From CAINVV01 sp031432175 (GTDB taxonomy: Bacteria; Bacteroidota; Bacteroidia; Bacteroidales; Prolixibacteraceae), in NCBI GenBank assembly GCA_964358545.1, contig CAYHQN010000025.1:1-39262 (forward strand): a stretch of DNA of 39,262 nucleotides, given 5' to 3'. Positions 25,105-34,400 of this stretch are shown in pieces. The notes under the pieces are model-generated. The model was not told the DNA's origin. It searched no databases and was given only the letters and a program-made list of their open reading frames with translations. The position numbers and the translations under genes were made by a program. Within the stretch, counting starts at the first letter, position 1. Each line of letters starts with the position of its first letter.

Positions 25105-25651
25105 GCTTGATAAATTATTCCAGGATCAACGTGAGGCTTTCGATGAAGAGCCAATGGAAGGTCATTTCCAGCGGTTTGAAGAGAAGCTTGAACAATATCA
25201 CAAACACAAAATACCAATTTTAAGAAGTTGGCCATTTCTTAAGATCGCATCGCTGGTGATCATCGTACTGCTCTCTGCCAATCTCTTCGTTTATCTGCTC
25301 CCGGGAAAAGCCGACAAGCAGGTTCAGGTTCCAAGCAACAACGAAATGGATGAAACTGCCCGCTTTTATACAGTTCGCATTACAAGCGGACTTTCTCAAC
25401 TGCAGCAGATGGCTGATCAGGGCATAGGAACTCCTCAGGATCTGGCACAGACAAAAAAGGAGATGGATGAGATGGACCGTCTGCACCAGGATTTGCAGAA
25501 AGAGTATAGTAACAATCCAAATGACGAACGGGTAATCAATGCCATGATTGAGTATTATCAGACCAAGCTCGATATCATCAACACAATCAAATCGGATTTA
25601 GAAAATGTAAAATCAATTAAAAATAAATACAATGAAAACACAAAACTTTAA
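25097..25651 (+). CDS. Membrane-anchored anti-sigma-like protein
   Basis: Protein of 184 aa, not matched to a named family by eye. The N-terminal cytoplasmic part (about 1-45) contains HFQRFEEKLEQ, a motif frequent at the start of Bacteroidota anti-sigma-like proteins. One membrane helix follows (about 48-69, FLKIASLVIIVLLSANLFVYLL), then a periplasmic coiled-coil-like part (about 85-175, rich in Gln, Glu and Asp). Overlap with the sigma gene (8 nt) and with the next gene (20 nt) shows tight coupling. Role as anti-sigma is inferred from position and topology. Confidence 0.7.
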   Translation: MDKLDKLFQDQREAFDEEPMEGHFQRFEEKLEQYHKHKIPILRSWPFLKIASLVIIVLLSANLFVYLLPGKADKQVQVPSNNEMDETARFYTVRITSGLSQLQQMADQGIGTPQDLAQTKKEMDEMDRLHQDLQKEYSNNPNDERVINAMIEYYQTKLDIINTIKSDLENVKSIKNKYNENTKL

Positions 25652-26663
25652 ATTACTCCTTCTTATCCTGCTGTTGGCAAGCTTTCAGCTTCATGCGGAA
25701 AGAATCACAAAAAGAATCTACAAAAGCTTTCCTGTCAGTCAGGTTAGCAAACTGGAACTCTCCAACAAATACGGTAACATTCAGATCGATGACAACCGGA
25801 AAGACTCGGTGGTAATTGATGTACTTGTTTGGGTCGATGGTACAGGAAGCCGCTCACAAAGAGTCTTAGACAACATTGAAGTAAACATCAATACATCAGG
25901 AAATACAGTCTCTGCCTCCACTGATTTCAAAAACAACTTCAACAATAACAATCAGAATTTCAGCATTGATTACCATGTTTCTGTTCCGGCCGACCGCGAC
26001 CTGAACGTCTCCCAAAAGTATGGTTCAGTCAACATGAACAACCTGACCGGTAAGGGAATTTTCGACATCAAATATGGTGATTTGCGGGCCAGAAATCTTC
26101 TTTCACCTCAACTCTCTATGGATATTGCCTACAGCAAGGCAAACATGGAAGCTACCAAGAACCTTAACCTTACCATCAGGTATTCCAAATTCAATTCAGG
26201 AAAAGGTGAAAATCTAACGGTTGATTCAAGATATTCCGGACTGGTTTTAGGCGATTGTAACGATGTTAACCTGGATTCGAAATACGACGACTTCCAATTT
26301 AATACCATCAATAGTCTGACAACCAACTCGATGTATACCGGATACAAAATTGATAAGTTGCTCTCTACTTTGGTTCTTAACAACGGATATGGAGACTTTC
26401 GCATCGGATCTGTTGCTGCCAATTTCAAAAGCATCAAGGTTAGCAGCCGTTATGCCAGCATCAAACTTGGCATTGAACCTGGAGCCTCTTACAAACTCGA
26501 CGGGAACGTCAGGTATTGTGACCTAAAGCATCCATCGGGAAAACTGAACCGATCCAAAGAGAATACCAGTTATGAGGTACATGGTACCGTTGGAGGTTCT
26601 GAATCTCCGAAGTCGGTTGTGACCGTCGAAAGCAGCTATGGAAATGTCAGCCTGATGCGTTAA
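25632..26663 (+). CDS. Secreted Tyr-repeat beta-solenoid protein (DUF4097-like)
   Basis: Exported protein of 343 aa with a signal peptide (about 1-22, ending LHAE). The mature chain is built of about twelve short beta repeats, each with a Tyr at the same place: NKYGNIQI, QKYGSVNM, IKYGDLRA, IAYSKANM, IRYSKFNS, SRYSGLVL, SKYDDFQF, SMYTGYKI, NGYGDFRI, SRYASIKL, VRYCDLKH, SSYGNVSL. This fits a right-handed beta-solenoid with a Tyr ladder, as in DUF4097-type putative adhesins. It lies in the ECF-sigma operon, so an envelope or stress function is likely; no enzymatic motif is seen. Confidence 0.7.
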   Translation: MKTQNFKLLLLILLLASFQLHAERITKRIYKSFPVSQVSKLELSNKYGNIQIDDNRKDSVVIDVLVWVDGTGSRSQRVLDNIEVNINTSGNTVSASTDFKNNFNNNNQNFSIDYHVSVPADRDLNVSQKYGSVNMNNLTGKGIFDIKYGDLRARNLLSPQLSMDIAYSKANMEATKNLNLTIRYSKFNSGKGENLTVDSRYSGLVLGDCNDVNLDSKYDDFQFNTINSLTTNSMYTGYKIDKLLSTLVLNNGYGDFRIGSVAANFKSIKVSSRYASIKLGIEPGASYKLDGNVRYCDLKHPSGKLNRSKENTSYEVHGTVGGSESPKSVVTVESSYGNVSLMR

Positions 26664-26707
26664 CTTTGCAGTTTGAATTTTGTGTTTAATTAAATAAGAG
26701 GCGAAAC

Positions 26708-28129
26708 ATGATCAGACGATCCACCTTGTTGATATTACTTTTGTCCGGCATACTTCTAACCGGACAGAAACCCGTTGCACCCTTAAACATCCGGATAAAA
26801 GTGAAGGGAATGAAGGACACAACACTCTATTTGGCCAATTATTACGGAGACAAAATTCTCAAGGCTGATTCAGTCAGGCTGAACCACGAAGGAGTGGGAA
26901 TGCTCGTTCGGAACAAAGCACAAAAAGAGGGAATGTACCTCTTCTACCTTAACGACAAGAACTATTTCGAATTTCTTATTGGGAGTGATCAGCAATTCTC
27001 CATTGAAGCTGATTTCAACAATAGTTCACAGAATAAGTTTACCGGTTCGGATGAGACAGCGGCCTTTCATGAATATCAACTCTTCCTCGGCAGGCAAAAA
27101 ACCAAACAAACATTGCTCCAAAACAGGATAAAACTCCTTCCTGAAAAAAGTGACTCCATGAAAATTGCGCAGAAGGAGCTCTCCGAGCTAAACAACACCA
27201 TGGAGAGTTACTGGAATGAGAAGTCGGAAAAATACAAAGGAACCTTTTTAGCCGACTTTTTTCGGTCCATGATGATCCCAACAGCAGAGGAGCCAAAAAT
27301 TCCTCTCACCGGAAAAAATCCGGATTCACTTCGTTGGGTGAACAATTACAATTTCCAAAAAAATCACTTTTGGGATAATTTCAATTTTGCACGTGCAGGA
27401 TTGATCCGAACTCCTGTCTTTCAGGAAAAACTGGACACCTATTTTAAGAAAATGATCTTGCAAATACCTGATTCATTAATCAATCCGATGATTCAGGTCA
27501 TTGAAAAATCGAAGAAGAATGAGGAAGTTTATCATTATATCTTCCTCTATCTGCTGAATGAGTCCAATCAATCCCAAATCATGGGAATGGACAAGGTTTT
27601 CGTTGCCCTATCTGAAAAATATGTATTAAAAGATCCAAAAACCTGGCTGGATACAAGTGTGGTGACCAAAATCAGGGACCGGGTAAATGCTGTCAAACCA
27701 AACCTCATTGGTAACATTGCCCCTGAACTAAAGCTTCAGGATTCAGAAGGCAATTTTTATAGTTTGAGGCAAATGAACGCACCATATACATTGCTTTATT
27801 TCTGGGAGCCGGATTGCAGTCATTGTCAGAAGACCACTCCTCTACTAAACAAAGACCTATACCAGATGCTAAAAAACAAGGGCGTTGATATCTATGCCGT
27901 GCTTACACAGAACAACAAGGAAAAATGGGTGAAAGCCATTCAGGAGTACAAAATCCAGGAGTGGACTAACGTGTGGGACCCGGGATATACTTCTAACTTT
28001 AGAAGGCTGTATGATGTAACCAGTACGCCAATCATTTATATTCTTGACAAGAATAAAAAAATCATTGCCAAAAGATTGGATGTGGACTCCTCCTTAAAAT
28101 TCCTAAAGGCGCAACTGGATATTAAATAA
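26708..28129 (+). CDS. TlpA-like thioredoxin with DUF4369/DUF5106-type N-terminus
   Basis: Periplasmic thiol-disulfide protein of 473 aa. A signal sequence (about 1-20) leads to a DUF4369-like beta domain (about 25-125, LNIRIKVKGMKDTTLYLANYYG), a helical middle (about 130-320, similar to DUF5106), and a thioredoxin domain (about 335-473). The thioredoxin domain has the CxxC motif WEPDCSHC (Cys370, Cys373) and the cis-Pro loop TSTPIIYILD. It closes the ECF-sigma operon, 44 nt after the solenoid gene. It probably reduces or isomerises disulfides in an exported partner; the solenoid protein has at least one Cys in its mature part. Confidence 0.85.
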   Translation: MIRRSTLLILLLSGILLTGQKPVAPLNIRIKVKGMKDTTLYLANYYGDKILKADSVRLNHEGVGMLVRNKAQKEGMYLFYLNDKNYFEFLIGSDQQFSIEADFNNSSQNKFTGSDETAAFHEYQLFLGRQKTKQTLLQNRIKLLPEKSDSMKIAQKELSELNNTMESYWNEKSEKYKGTFLADFFRSMMIPTAEEPKIPLTGKNPDSLRWVNNYNFQKNHFWDNFNFARAGLIRTPVFQEKLDTYFKKMILQIPDSLINPMIQVIEKSKKNEEVYHYIFLYLLNESNQSQIMGMDKVFVALSEKYVLKDPKTWLDTSVVTKIRDRVNAVKPNLIGNIAPELKLQDSEGNFYSLRQMNAPYTLLYFWEPDCSHCQKTTPLLNKDLYQMLKNKGVDIYAVLTQNNKEKWVKAIQEYKIQEWTNVWDPGYTSNFRRLYDVTSTPIIYILDKNKKIIAKRLDVDSSLKFLKAQLDIK

Positions 28130-28144
28130 AGCTACCCAAGCAAC

Positions 28145-29416
28145 TCATCGGTAAGCCGGATTGGTGGCTTTTGGAGCTCCATCAAAAGTAAGTTCTACTA
28201 CATTCATGTACGGATCAGGCGGGGTGGCAGGAAGTCCTTTGAGCCAAACCCTGTCCTCCTTTTGTTCAACCTGAACTGTTTGCCCGGTTGTAAGGATTTT
28301 TGCGGATTTTACATTGCTGCCGCACCAGGCAAAAGGAAGAACTGTACCCGGCCAGCGTTGAATGAAAAGATAGACTTTATCCCCTACCCTGCATTGAAAA
28401 CCAAGATTGGATGCTACAATTGGTGAAGGTTCCGCCTTGTATATGGCAGCTCCATGTTTTTTAATCCAATTGCCTATCTCCCTGAGAGAGGTTCTCTGAC
28501 GATCGGGTATATTTCCATCACCATCCGGTGAGACATTCAAGAGAAAATTACCTCCTTGCGATACACAAGAGGTCAGCAGCCGGATCAATTCCGCGACAGG
28601 TTTGTAGTTGTTATCCATTGGGGCATATCCCCATGTTCTGTTCATCGTATAGCATGACTCCCAGGGCTGATTATGGGCAGTTACAACATTCTCGGGCGTT
28701 ACAAAGTCCCCCGCTGTTCCGGCCCTGTCGTTGATGACAATTCCCGGCTGAAGTTGCCGCGCCATCCTGATCAAAGCATCAGAGTGCCATACCCCTGTAT
28801 CTCCCGGGGCCATTCCATCGAACCAAAGGATGTCTACTTTTCCGTAATTGGTAAGAAGTTCCTTTACCTGGTCATGGGCCTGCTTCACGAGTGGCTGTAA
28901 AATATCTGTGCTTTTTGGATATCCCTGGGGCAAAACACCCGGCAAATGCCAGTCGGTGAGCGAATAGTAGAATCCCATCCTCATTCCGGCTTTGTGGCAG
29001 GCAGTAGCAAATTCGGCCACCAGATCTCTGCCAGGACCCACTTTCACGCTGGTGAAATCAGAGACCTTGCTATCGTACAGACAATATCCGTCATGGTGAC
29101 GGGTCGTTAAAACAATGTATTTCATTCCAGCCTCTTTGGCCAAGGCCACCCATTTCGCAGGATCATAGGCCCGGGGTTGAAAACTCCCGGCAAGTTTTCT
29201 ATATTCATCGTATGGAATGTGCTCCTGGTACATGATCCACTCACCACGGCCCTCGCCGGAATAGACACCCCAATGAATAAACATCCCAAAACGGGCATCC
29301 TTCCACCAGTCCATTTTACTAGGGAGTTCCTGACCTGAGCCCTTCAGCATCATCAGCAGAAACAATAAGACAATAGATAATCTATTCCTCATACTTGTAC
29401 AGCTATCATATTTCAT
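28145..29416 (-). CDS. GH29 alpha-L-fucosidase
   Basis: Secreted exo-fucosidase of 423 aa, single catalytic domain plus a short C-terminal beta domain (about 350-415). Motifs: WWKDARFGMFIHWGVYS (about 37-53), TTRHHDGYCLYDSKVSDF (about 104-121), YSLTDWH, and ILWFDGM with Asp200 as the expected nucleophile, then NFLLNVSPDGDGNIP. An internal ATG eight codons in (29392) would also leave a full signal peptide (MRNRLSIVLLFLLMML); I keep 29416, which has GAGA upstream. The gene is 129 nt downstream of the esterase remnant and convergent with the thioredoxin gene (15 nt apart). It differs in architecture from the propeller-fused fucosidase of the PUL. Confidence 0.9.
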   Translation of the reverse strand: MKYDSCTSMRNRLSIVLLFLLMMLKGSGQELPSKMDWWKDARFGMFIHWGVYSGEGRGEWIMYQEHIPYDEYRKLAGSFQPRAYDPAKWVALAKEAGMKYIVLTTRHHDGYCLYDSKVSDFTSVKVGPGRDLVAEFATACHKAGMRMGFYYSLTDWHLPGVLPQGYPKSTDILQPLVKQAHDQVKELLTNYGKVDILWFDGMAPGDTGVWHSDALIRMARQLQPGIVINDRAGTAGDFVTPENVVTAHNQPWESCYTMNRTWGYAPMDNNYKPVAELIRLLTSCVSQGGNFLLNVSPDGDGNIPDRQRTSLREIGNWIKKHGAAIYKAEPSPIVASNLGFQCRVGDKVYLFIQRWPGTVLPFAWCGSNVKSAKILTTGQTVQVEQKEDRVWLKGLPATPPDPYMNVVELTFDGAPKATNPAYR

Positions 29417-29450
29417 TGTATCTCAATGTATTTTAATGTATTTTAATGTA
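29411..29450. repeat. Four tandem 10-bp units at the fucosidase start
   Basis: Four consecutive decamers (TTTCATTGTA, TCTCAATGTA, TTTTAATGTA twice) overlap the start codon at 29416. They are followed at 29455-29475 by a TTCGACCC direct repeat and the common intergenic sequence CTTCGGCTTCGCTCAGGGA. Copy-number change would alter the leader of the fucosidase gene. Confidence 0.7.
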
Positions 29451-29545
29451 TCTCCTTTCGACCCTTCGACCCTTCGGCTTCGCTCAGGGACCAATAACTT
29501 TATGAACAATTCAAACAAAATAAACATTTCAAACTATTCCCCTCC

Positions 29546-30415
29546 CTACTTCACCACCGCATCCGTCTTCACCTCCCAATGGTCGGTCCTGAACAAATTG
29601 ACCGGCATACCCTCCTTGTTAAATAGATTGGGGATAGTTGTATTGCTGAAACCAAACCGTACTGCTACAGGCTCTTTAACGGCCTTATTCCACACCACAA
29701 CTGTTTTACCTTCAATTCTCGCGCTGGCAAACAAAAATTTCTGATCGGAACCGGCGATGTAAAATTCACTCAGATCTTTCGCTGTAGCCATCAGTCCATT
29801 TTCCACGTTATCAAACAGGATCCTCACCCTGTTCTTCTCAATGATCATACCCTTGTACATCGGATATTTGCAAACAACTCCTTTAACCCCGTAATTGTCA
29901 GACAAAGCCAGATTGGCAAGGCGGTTTGCAACCTCAATTTTTTTAACAGGATGGATGTTGTGCACGTCATCTACCAGATCATGTACGACCACCATTCCGG
30001 TTTTGGGAATGGATAGACAAGCGGTCTGTTGTTCCCTGATCAATGCACCAACATTGTAATTTCCGTAGGCAAAAGGGGCAATCTGGACGAAATAAAATGG
30101 GAAATTATTGCCCCAGCCACTCCTCCAAGCGCCAATCATTTTGGCCATCAATCGGGAATAGGTGTTATAATTTGAGGTGTTGCTCTCACCCTGATACCAG
30201 ATAGCGCCTGCGATTTTGTATTTGGTTGTATCCCACGAACTTTTCACCGTTATCATCTCTGCAGGAGAACACCATCCCCATAAATTAACCTCGCTTTTTT
30301 GCTGAAGCACCATGTGATTTCCAAGGATTGAAGGAAGCCTGACCTCTGCTGAAGTATCAAAGTTACTAAAAACGAGTGTTCCAAAAAATATTAGAAAAAG
30401 AAAAAAATTCTTCAT
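29546..30415 (-). CDS. Sialate O-acetylesterase remnant, catalytic block deleted
   Basis: Intact frame of 289 aa, but the family is normally about 470 aa. The N-terminus is typical: signal peptide, then LPSILGNHMVLQQKSEVNLWGW and the first beta domain. At about residue 66 the protein jumps from SSWDTTKYK straight to IAGAIWYQGESN. About 180 residues that should hold the rest of the beta domain and the SGNH block-I serine (usually GQSNME) are missing. The later Asp/His region (VHNIHPVKK) remains, about 158-166. The likely cause is an in-frame deletion between two short KYK-type coding repeats. Without the nucleophile it should be inactive. It lies between the two-component system and the second fucosidase. 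Confidence 0.8.
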   Translation of the reverse strand: MKNFFLFLIFFGTLVFSNFDTSAEVRLPSILGNHMVLQQKSEVNLWGWCSPAEMITVKSSWDTTKYKIAGAIWYQGESNTSNYNTYSRLMAKMIGAWRSGWGNNFPFYFVQIAPFAYGNYNVGALIREQQTACLSIPKTGMVVVHDLVDDVHNIHPVKKIEVANRLANLALSDNYGVKGVVCKYPMYKGMIIEKNRVRILFDNVENGLMATAKDLSEFYIAGSDQKFLFASARIEGKTVVVWNKAVKEPVAVRFGFSNTTIPNLFNKEGMPVNLFRTDHWEVKTDAVVK

Positions 30416-30735
30416 AATACTGAATATTAATCAGTTAATTATTAGCATTTGCTTGACTTTGACAGGACAAATTGGCATTACCAACCGGTCATCAAGTCGA
30501 ATTGACAGTGCAAGATACAAATTAACCCAAAAAAAAAGGGAATTGAAAGACCTAAAACAAATTCTGCTTTGGTAAGGGTTTTTTAGGATAGAATTGAAAT
30601 GGGAGAAGAATGACCTCCGATGAAGCAGTAATTTCTGTTTCCATACACCGTAGGCCATCCTAATTAAGATAAACTCCCTGAAGGCAGGTCTAGTCGTCCC
30701 TTTGCTTTTCCCATTGAAAAGAGGAACGAATGGGT
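30416..30735. other. Gene-free spacer between response regulator and esterase genes
   Basis: These 320 nt contain no supported gene; one open frame of 75 codons has no recognisable content. A short inverted repeat (30705-30710 with 30716-30721) lies just after the response-regulator stop but lacks a T tract, so it is a weak terminator at best. The esterase promoter should lie here; no clear consensus was found. Confidence 0.5.
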
Positions 30736-31365
30736 TTAAACCATTTTTTCAGTCAATGCTTTTGCAACTACTTGTGCTTTGGAATGCACATGCAGTTTTT
30801 CGTAAATATTCTTGATGTGGTTTCTTACAGTTTGAGTACTAATATACAGTTCTACAGCGATTTGTTCATTTGTAATGCCACTAACAATATAGCTGAGAAT
30901 CTCTTGTTCGCGTTTGGTAAGAATAGTGACAAGCTCCTTTTCCTTTTTAACCGGTTTAAAAAAGGACAATACCTGTTTGGCTACCATCGGCGTCAAGGCT
31001 GCCCCACCCTCGAAAACCTGTTGTATGGCATCCAAAATCTTTTGCGGATTTGTCTTTTTCAGGATATACCCGTCTGCCCCATTTTTAATGGCACTCATGA
31101 TGTTGTATTCATCCTCGAGAATGGTGAGCATAATGATTTTTGTCTCCATCCATCTGTTTTTGAATACCTGAATGGCCTCCAGACCAGTCATTCTCGGAAG
31201 GTTAATATCCAACATGACTACATCCGTGGCAACATTGTTTTCTAAGGCCTCTTCCACTGAACCAAATGACCATTCTACTTTGTAATCTTTGATGGAGGAG
31301 ATCAAAAAGGCCAGACTTTTTCTGAATTCTTCATGGTCCTCAACGATTCCAACGGTGATAGACAT
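30736..31365 (-). CDS. NarL/LuxR-type response regulator
   Basis: Two-component response regulator of 209 aa. The receiver domain (about 1-120) has acidic pocket VEDHEE, phosphoacceptor in VVMLDINLPRMTG (Asp at about 53), Thr in MLTILED and Lys in ILKKTNP. The LuxR-type helix-turn-helix (about 145-205) has LTKREQEILSYIVSG and ISTQTVRNHIKNIYEKL. I choose ATG 31365 because receivers begin almost at once; an earlier in-frame ATG at 31428 overlaps the kinase stop as ATGA and would add 21 residues. It is the cognate partner of the kinase encoded directly upstream, and a candidate regulator of the esterase and fucosidase genes downstream. Confidence 0.88.
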   Translation of the reverse strand: MSITVGIVEDHEEFRKSLAFLISSIKDYKVEWSFGSVEEALENNVATDVVMLDINLPRMTGLEAIQVFKNRWMETKIIMLTILEDEYNIMSAIKNGADGYILKKTNPQKILDAIQQVFEGGAALTPMVAKQVLSFFKPVKKEKELVTILTKREQEILSYIVSGITNEQIAVELYISTQTVRNHIKNIYEKLHVHSKAQVVAKALTEKMV

Positions 31366-31424
31366 AGCTGATATTTTTCTCGAAGTAACCATAAAAAATT
31401 GTAAATAACCATAGCCCGTTTGGG

Positions 31425-34400
31425 TCATATTTTAATTATCAGGTGAATAATAGTACCCTTCCCTGTTTGGGAAAAGACGGAAAGATCAATTTTGGATTCC
31501 TCCGCCCTTCGTCGGATGTTGATCAATCCATTGCCATGGGAAACGTCCTTTTGAAGATTATTTTCATCAAATCCCAATCCATCATCCATCAGACTAATTG
31601 AACAAGTAGATCCTTTCACATCAGCAATGAATGAGACGCTTTTGGCCCTGGAGTGACGTATGATGTTGTGGGTCGCCTCTTTCAGTATTAAAAAAGTATC
31701 ATTTTTGAGCTCATCCGGCATTAATATTATCTCATCAGGAGCATTTATTTCCGCATGGTACTGAATCCCATTGTCAGTCAATGTTTCATACAAATGACTG
31801 TTCACTTTAGCCAACAACCCCTGAAGGGAATCATTCCTGGGTGAAGTCATCCAGATGATATCGGTAATGGACTGTAATGCAGTCTGAGTCAGTTCTGCAA
31901 TTTTTTTGGACAATCTCTTAAAATCAGATTGCACAGGATCACCGATTCTCTTTAGGGTATCCGTGTAGATAGAAATACTTCCAAGCGTGGAAGCCAGGTC
32001 ATCGTGCAAATCACGGGAGATCTTCTCCCTCAGTTTGATCTTTTGCTTGGTAAGCGCTACTGAAATCTGTAATCGCTCCGTTATCAGATGCATTATGGCC
32101 AACAATACCAGTACAACAAAAATTGGGATAACAGATAACCAGAATGAAGAGGTGTAGATAACCAATAAATTCAAGAACGGGAATCCTGCAAAAATAACAA
32201 CCACAGCCCCCTTTCTAATCCAGTTGATACGGCTCCTGCCTCTGATATGCCACCTGAAATAGATTGCGATGAGGAAGAGGACAATCAGGGCTTTCAAATA
32301 TTCCCTTAAAGTTTCGGGATTCTTTACTGTCCGCAGAACCATTTGTTCCAAACGGTTAGTTAGGGAATTCCAACCCGTTTTTTCCCTGACCAATAAACTG
32401 CCGGGTTTCAAATCATCAATTCTTACTTCACTATTTGGATATGGAAATTTGATGATCGCAAAATAGTCTATGCCGGGCATGATGGGGAATATCGCCTCTT
32501 TGGCCGAGATAGAGGCATAGCTACCTCCACCGCTGATCTCCTGAAAACCCTCCAAAGTCTCCTTTTTCGTAGCCGGATCCTTTGAATAGAGATAAATTTT
32601 TGCCCCGATGGCATCGCGGTTGGAAAGAATTCCCTCAAGTTTCAATTTTAATGTTTGTGTGTTTCTGCCTTGATTCATAAACACCCTGCTGCTGCCCCCC
32701 AGGAAATTGGCAACATAAAGGTCAATATTTCCATCATTATCAAAATCGCCAACGGCAGAACCTGTTGAATAACCACTCATGTCAGCTCCAAAATCCGATG
32801 TCACATCTTTGAAAAACAGACCATTTACGTTTTTATAGAGAACATTTGTACCAATATTACTGAGGTAAAGATCCTGGTATCCATCATTATCAAAATCGGC
32901 GAAAACACCCCCATTTGACAAGAATACACTCTTCTCCAGGTAATTGTTGGTAACATCCCTGAAGTTGCCCTTCCCATTATTCAGGTAGATTTTATTCTCT
33001 TCGTTCTTATTGGCAATAAAAAGATCCGGAAACCCATCGTTGTTAATATCAGCGAATGTAGCACCATTGCTTTTTACAGGAGGGGCCTTGGCCAAATCTG
33101 TCTCCTCAGTAATGTCCCTGAATTTTATCCTGCCATTTTTTGTTTCATTCAAATAGATCCTGTTCCTTTCGTACCAAAATGTAATACACAGATCCGGCAA
33201 ACCGTCTCCGTTAATATCACTGAAGGTCGCGCATGATCCCCCTGAAACTGTTTCTAACCCTGAGCTAAAAGTAATATCAGTAAAATGGCCTGTTCCATCG
33301 TTTTTAAAGAGTTTATTGGATCCATTCTCGCTTGTAACATACAGATCAACATTACCATCCAGATCAACATCAGCAAAGGCAGCGGCAGTCGATCGGTTAA
33401 AATTATAGCAGGCACGATTGGGTTGTGATGAGACGTCCCGGAACATCCCGTTACCATCGTTTATTAGTAACTTATTTTTTGAATTGAGGTAGCATATGTA
33501 GATATCTTCGTCCCCATCGTTGTCAATATCTGCAACTGTTATGCCTAATTTTAATTCTGCATAACTCGATTCACTATTCGAATCAAAGGTTCCTTCAGAC
33601 TTACGAATGAATCCCTCTTCTCTGAAAAAGTTCTCTTTAGCAGAGTCCACTCCGGATTCTACTCGATTAATATACAGTCGATTATAGCCTGAAATACAAA
33701 CTGAAAATATGTCAATCTTTTCGTCTCCGTTTAAATCTGCCAGAGCGACGCCATATTCATTGTCCAAATCGATACCGAAATTGGTCAGTTTAAAGGAGGA
33801 AAACCCTGGATTATCCTTCTCAAACGGAGGGAAATACCTCTTACCCAAATACAAAAGGACTCCCTCTCCTCCTGCAATCCAAACATCGTCATTCCCGGCA
33901 AATGATAAATCTGAAAGTTGATATTTCTCCTTATATGACAGATCGTCCAATCGGCTGCCTCTAACCCTGAAAATCCTGGACTGAGATCCAATCAGCCAGA
34001 TCTCATTGTTTGGGGAGACAAAAATCTTTTCGACATTACTAAGTTTTTCATTGATCATTACTTCTTTGGAATCCATACCATCAAATTCAATGATCTCATT
34101 TTGACACAAAGCATACCCTTTCTTTTGGTCAACCACCACAAAATCACTTACATACTTGTTTTCCAGCAGTGGTTTGTATTTCGTTCCATTGTAGAAAAAC
34201 AACTTATTTTTGTTGGTAAGTATCCAAAAATTACGACCGTCGATACCAATGACCTTTTTGATAATTGCCTTTTCCGGAGCAAGTTCAATTTTTTTAAACT
34301 CACCCTTTTCGTAGACAGCCACTTCCGAAGAACTACATAAAAATGCGATATTCCCCTTCGACACAGAGAAGGCAAAAATTGAAACTCCAAAAGGACCAAC

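Noticed and set aside
28153..28172. Terminator for the thioredoxin operon (AAGCC...GGCTTTT)
   Set aside because: Only a 5-bp stem, lying inside the convergent fucosidase gene; too weak to list.
31366..31428. Earlier start of the response regulator at 31428
   Set aside because: It forms an ATGA overlap with the kinase stop, which is tempting, but adds 21 residues not found before receiver domains. Left as an alternative.
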